A DNA stretch of 16,350 bases, from positions 1,897-18,246 of the forward strand of contig JAOASV010000046.1 in the NCBI GenBank assembly GCA_030158535.1, given 5' to 3'. This DNA is from Sediminibacterium sp. (GTDB lineage: Bacteria > Bacteroidota > Bacteroidia > Chitinophagales > Chitinophagaceae). This document shows, piece after piece, positions 14,112 to 16,350 of the stretch (positions are counted from its first letter, which is position 1; each line of letters opens with the position of its first letter). The translations under genes and the position numbers were made by a program. The notes below the pieces were generated by a model. It was not told the DNA's origin and did no database searches. It saw nothing but the letters and a program-made list of their open reading frames with translations.

Positions 14112-15467
14112 TTATAATAAAAATTTATTGTAAGCGATGAGTAATAATTCTTTCATCATTGTAGCATCCGTAAAGTCTTTTGTAATGATAAAATTTTCTG
14201 GATCTGTCTTTCCTTTAACAATAGCAATAAGCCTATTGTTCAGATAGATTTCTTTCATTTCATGGTTCCAGAAACTACGTATAGTAAATCGTTCGCCCCT
14301 TATTTTTCCCGTTAATTGATAATCATAAGTTACTTGAAATGGAAATTCTTTTTTACTCACTTTGGCAATGGAACTACTATCTATTCCGTTGGTTGTTTCA
14401 TCCAAATAAATTCGTTTATAAGGATCTCCCTTATGTTTAGTAATACTAAAAATGGATACTGTATCTTTTCCTTCTAACATCAGATGCACTTCGCTTGATA
14501 AATAATTAGAAAAAAACTCCTTTTCACTAGAGGCAGTGCTATATGGGTCTATCTCTGTTGCGATTTTTATGGTATAATTTTTATCTTGATATACATCTCT
14601 ACATTCCTGTCTTAAATAAATAAAATCGGAACTTGCTGTATTGCCGGTTTCTTTTATTTTTTTAATTAGTAGTTCCGATGCTGAGCTGTCTACCAGTTTT
14701 CGTTTCACCCAAATTTCATCAAAGAGTTGTTCACCCATTCGTAATAATTCTTGATTGCCTAGTAAGCTAAAACTCCAGCTGTCTTTAATGGGGTTAACTA
14801 GTATTTTTGATGTATTTGTTATATAACCCATCATAAAATTATCTGCATAATACACTGCAGGTGCTTTGATATCTGCAACCAAGGTTTCATTGTCTGGATT
14901 GAGTGCCATTTGCAGGCCAACTTGTACGACCGACGCAAAACTTTTTTTCGTTAAAAAAATATTCTTTGGCCGAATGCCAATACCATTGGTTTCGGTATTA
15001 CTGATAGCAGTAAAAACAGTTTGGTTATTGATAATTTGTTGTAAACCACTTGTGAGGATACAGCTTATTTGAAATATGCTCGATGCCCTCGAAATAATAG
15101 CACTGTCCGATGATTCGAACGTAGATCCTGCACAAAAACTGATTGGATCATATTCATAAATCTCCACAAACAAATGCCAAGTACTCGTATCCGAAATACT
15201 AAACTTTATGGTATTTTTTTTCAACGCTTCTGAACTTGTATAATTTTCAATGGGTAGCGATTGATTAGAAAATGATAGGTTGTAATATTTATTAAGTAGT
15301 ATTGAAAGTTTAGCGTTGATACTTGACCTCACTGAAGTATCTTCTAAATAATTCATGGTAGGACCAAACATGGAAAAACTTCTGATAGATTCAACGATCA
15401 CCTTATTTTGCGCAGGCACCTTAAATCCTGCGAGCAGCAGCAGGCATATGTATATCAGTCTTTTCAT
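14112..15467 (-). CDS. Secreted protein of unknown function
   Basis: I do not recognise this 451-residue protein. Residues 1-19 are a Sec signal peptide (MKRLIYICLLLLAG, ending VPAQ). The mature part has no transmembrane helix. It is rich in Ser, Thr and Asn, with alternating strand-like segments, and has four cysteines in the middle (FCAGSTF, ISCILT, RQECRDV). The last 120 residues (for example YDYQLTGKIRGERFTIRSFWNHEMKEIYLNNRLIAI) look like a beta-rich domain. It should be periplasmic or attached to the outer membrane, but there is no lipobox and no type IX sorting C-terminal domain. The stop codon abuts the start of xth, and the gene is divergent from the LOG gene with a 78-bp gap. Confidence 0.75.
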   Translation of the reverse strand: MKRLIYICLLLLAGFKVPAQNKVIVESIRSFSMFGPTMNYLEDTSVRSSINAKLSILLNKYYNLSFSNQSLPIENYTSSEALKKNTIKFSISDTSTWHLFVEIYEYDPISFCAGSTFESSDSAIISRASSIFQISCILTSGLQQIINNQTVFTAISNTETNGIGIRPKNIFLTKKSFASVVQVGLQMALNPDNETLVADIKAPAVYYADNFMMGYITNTSKILVNPIKDSWSFSLLGNQELLRMGEQLFDEIWVKRKLVDSSASELLIKKIKETGNTASSDFIYLRQECRDVYQDKNYTIKIATEIDPYSTASSEKEFFSNYLSSEVHLMLEGKDTVSIFSITKHKGDPYKRIYLDETTNGIDSSSIAKVSKKEFPFQVTYDYQLTGKIRGERFTIRSFWNHEMKEIYLNNRLIAIVKGKTDPENFIITKDFTDATMMKELLLIAYNKFLL

Positions 15468-15545
15468 GAGATGGCTAAATTACAACCTGTCTTCTATTAT
15501 TAACAATTTTATTACAGTCAGTTCGTTATCATTGTAACATCAATT

Positions 15546-16277
15546 ATGGAAAATACAGAAAGAATTATACCCGCAAAAGAGTTTGTGTATTTAGATGGCC
15601 CCAAACCACGTATCAATGAACTTGTATTTGCTTGGCAAATATTTACACAGTTTATTAAAGGGTTTAGAACGCTGCACTTTTTGGATCCTTGCATTACCGT
15701 ATTTGGTTCTGCGCGCTACCAGCCAGATCATCCGTATTACAAGGCTGCCACCGAGTTTGGTAAACGAATTGCCAATATTGGTTTTACGACCATGACAGGT
15801 GGTGGTCCGGGGATTATGGAAGCTGCAAATAAAGGTGCTATGGAAGCTGGTGGAAAATCGGTAGGTTGTAATATCAAGCTGCCTTTTGAGCAGCACCCTA
15901 ACCCGTACATGCATAAGTGGATCACATTCGATTACTTTTTTATTCGAAAAGTATTGATGGTTAAGTATTCTTACGCATTTATTATTTTACCCGGTGGATT
16001 TGGTACAATGGATGAATTTTTTGAAACATTAACCCTTGCGCAAACTGGCGTGATCAATGATTTTCCCATTGTTATTTATGGCAAAGAATATTTTCAGCCA
16101 CTCATTGACATGGTGGATGCCATGGTTGTGAAAGGCACGATTTCTCCAGAAGATAAAAAGCTGATGCTTTTTACAGATGATATAGACGAGGCCATGCAGT
16201 ATATACAGGCCTATGTCAAAAAAAACTACACAGTCAAACCACGCAAAAGGCTCTGGTGGCTTTTTGAAAAAGTATAA
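15546..16277 (+). CDS. LOG-family protein (TIGR00730 Rossmann-fold nucleotide phosphoribohydrolase type)
   Basis: This 243-residue protein carries both hallmarks of the LOG/lysine-decarboxylase-like family: GGGPGIMEAANKGA (85-98) and PGGFGTMDEFFE (149-160), the latter being the PGGxGTxxE nucleotide-binding and catalytic motif. Characterised relatives release the base from nucleoside 5'-monophosphates (cytokinin-activating in plants; 5'-nucleotidase-type in bacteria). Annotations as 'lysine decarboxylase' are historical errors. It carries an N-terminal extension of about 45 residues before the Rossmann core (CITVFGSARYQP, 49-60). It stands alone, divergent from the secreted-protein gene, and converges on the metH-like 3' end with a 12-bp gap. 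Confidence 0.93.
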   Translation: MENTERIIPAKEFVYLDGPKPRINELVFAWQIFTQFIKGFRTLHFLDPCITVFGSARYQPDHPYYKAATEFGKRIANIGFTTMTGGGPGIMEAANKGAMEAGGKSVGCNIKLPFEQHPNPYMHKWITFDYFFIRKVLMVKYSYAFIILPGGFGTMDEFFETLTLAQTGVINDFPIVIYGKEYFQPLIDMVDAMVVKGTISPEDKKLMLFTDDIDEAMQYIQAYVKKNYTVKPRKRLWWLFEKV

Positions 16278-16289
16278 CTCGTAAGTTTT

Positions 16290-16350
16290 TTATTCTAACA
16301 CTGGGCGCAGCCAGCGTTCAGCTTCTTCAAGTGGCATATTTTTTCGGATC
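16290..16350 (-). CDS. 3' end of a gene, probably methionine synthase (MetH) C-terminus
   Basis: Only the last 19 residues and the TAA are inside the window: IRKNMPLEEAERWLRPVLE. The pattern 'RKxMxLEEAERWLxPxL' closely resembles the C-terminal end of the S-adenosylmethionine-binding activation domain of cobalamin-dependent methionine synthase. The short length makes this a resemblance rather than proof. If correct, this gene and the MeaB at 7817 are both linked to cobalamin enzymes, although they are far apart and on different strands. Confidence 0.5.
   Translation of the reverse strand, partial: IRKNMPLEEAERWLRPVLE

Noticed and set aside
15546..16277. LOG-family gene as lysine decarboxylase
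   Set aside because: The PGGFGTMDE motif belongs to the nucleotide phosphoribohydrolase family; no PLP-binding lysine motif is present.

Overview
The window reads as chromosomal DNA of a Bacteroidota bacterium, most likely a member of the Chitinophagales/Chitinophagaceae (inference from gene content). Points in favour: AT-rich intergenic DNA, few recognisable Shine-Dalgarno sites, TAnnTTTG-type -7 promoter elements, a Bacteroidota-style lipoprotein LptC, a DUF4286 protein, and a tiny 30S ribosomal protein THX beside HU. No rRNA, tRNA, CRISPR, insertion sequence or phage gene was seen.

Layout. (1) Positions 1-6836, all minus strand: coaX (type III pantothenate kinase), an outer-membrane barrel gene interrupted by an in-frame TAG, lptC, a Kv-beta-like aldo/keto reductase, a CNNM/CorC membrane protein, tatC, rpiB, and the 5' end of an M28 peptidase that runs off the left edge. 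The first three overlap by 8 bp at each junction and the remaining gaps are about 20-36 bp, so this looks like one long operon or a string of read-through units mainly devoted to the cell envelope. (2) 6938-9654, plus strand: glycosyltransferase, MeaB-type GTPase, glycosyltransferase, separated by 6 bp and 2 bp. (3) 9641-10811, minus strand: a small CxxC membrane protein followed by a third glycosyltransferase, whose 3' end overlaps the plus-strand glycosyltransferase by 14 bp. (4) 10889-12187, plus strand: a class V aminotransferase-fold enzyme with a twin-arginine signal, closed by a 16-bp perfect hairpin. (5) 12232-12706, minus strand: HU and the 38-residue THX, with compact terminators and promoters between them. 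(6) 13002-15467, minus strand: a secreted protein of unknown function, exodeoxyribonuclease III and a DUF4286 protein. (7) 15546-16277, plus strand: a LOG-family protein, convergent with the last codons of what is probably methionine synthase (metH) at the right edge.

How it fits together. Much of the window serves the envelope: LPS transport (LptC), Tat export (TatC, with a plausible Tat substrate encoded 9 kb away), an outer-membrane barrel, and three glycosyltransferases for surface glycans. The rest is housekeeping: CoA synthesis, pentose phosphate, DNA repair, nucleoid protein and ribosome. I found no convincing undescribed multi-gene system. The observations most worth a second look are the single in-frame stop that separates the barrel protein from its signal peptide, the strong base-composition shift inside the Tat-exported PLP enzyme, the MeaB gene sandwiched between glycosyltransferases, and the overlap between the HU terminator and the THX promoter.
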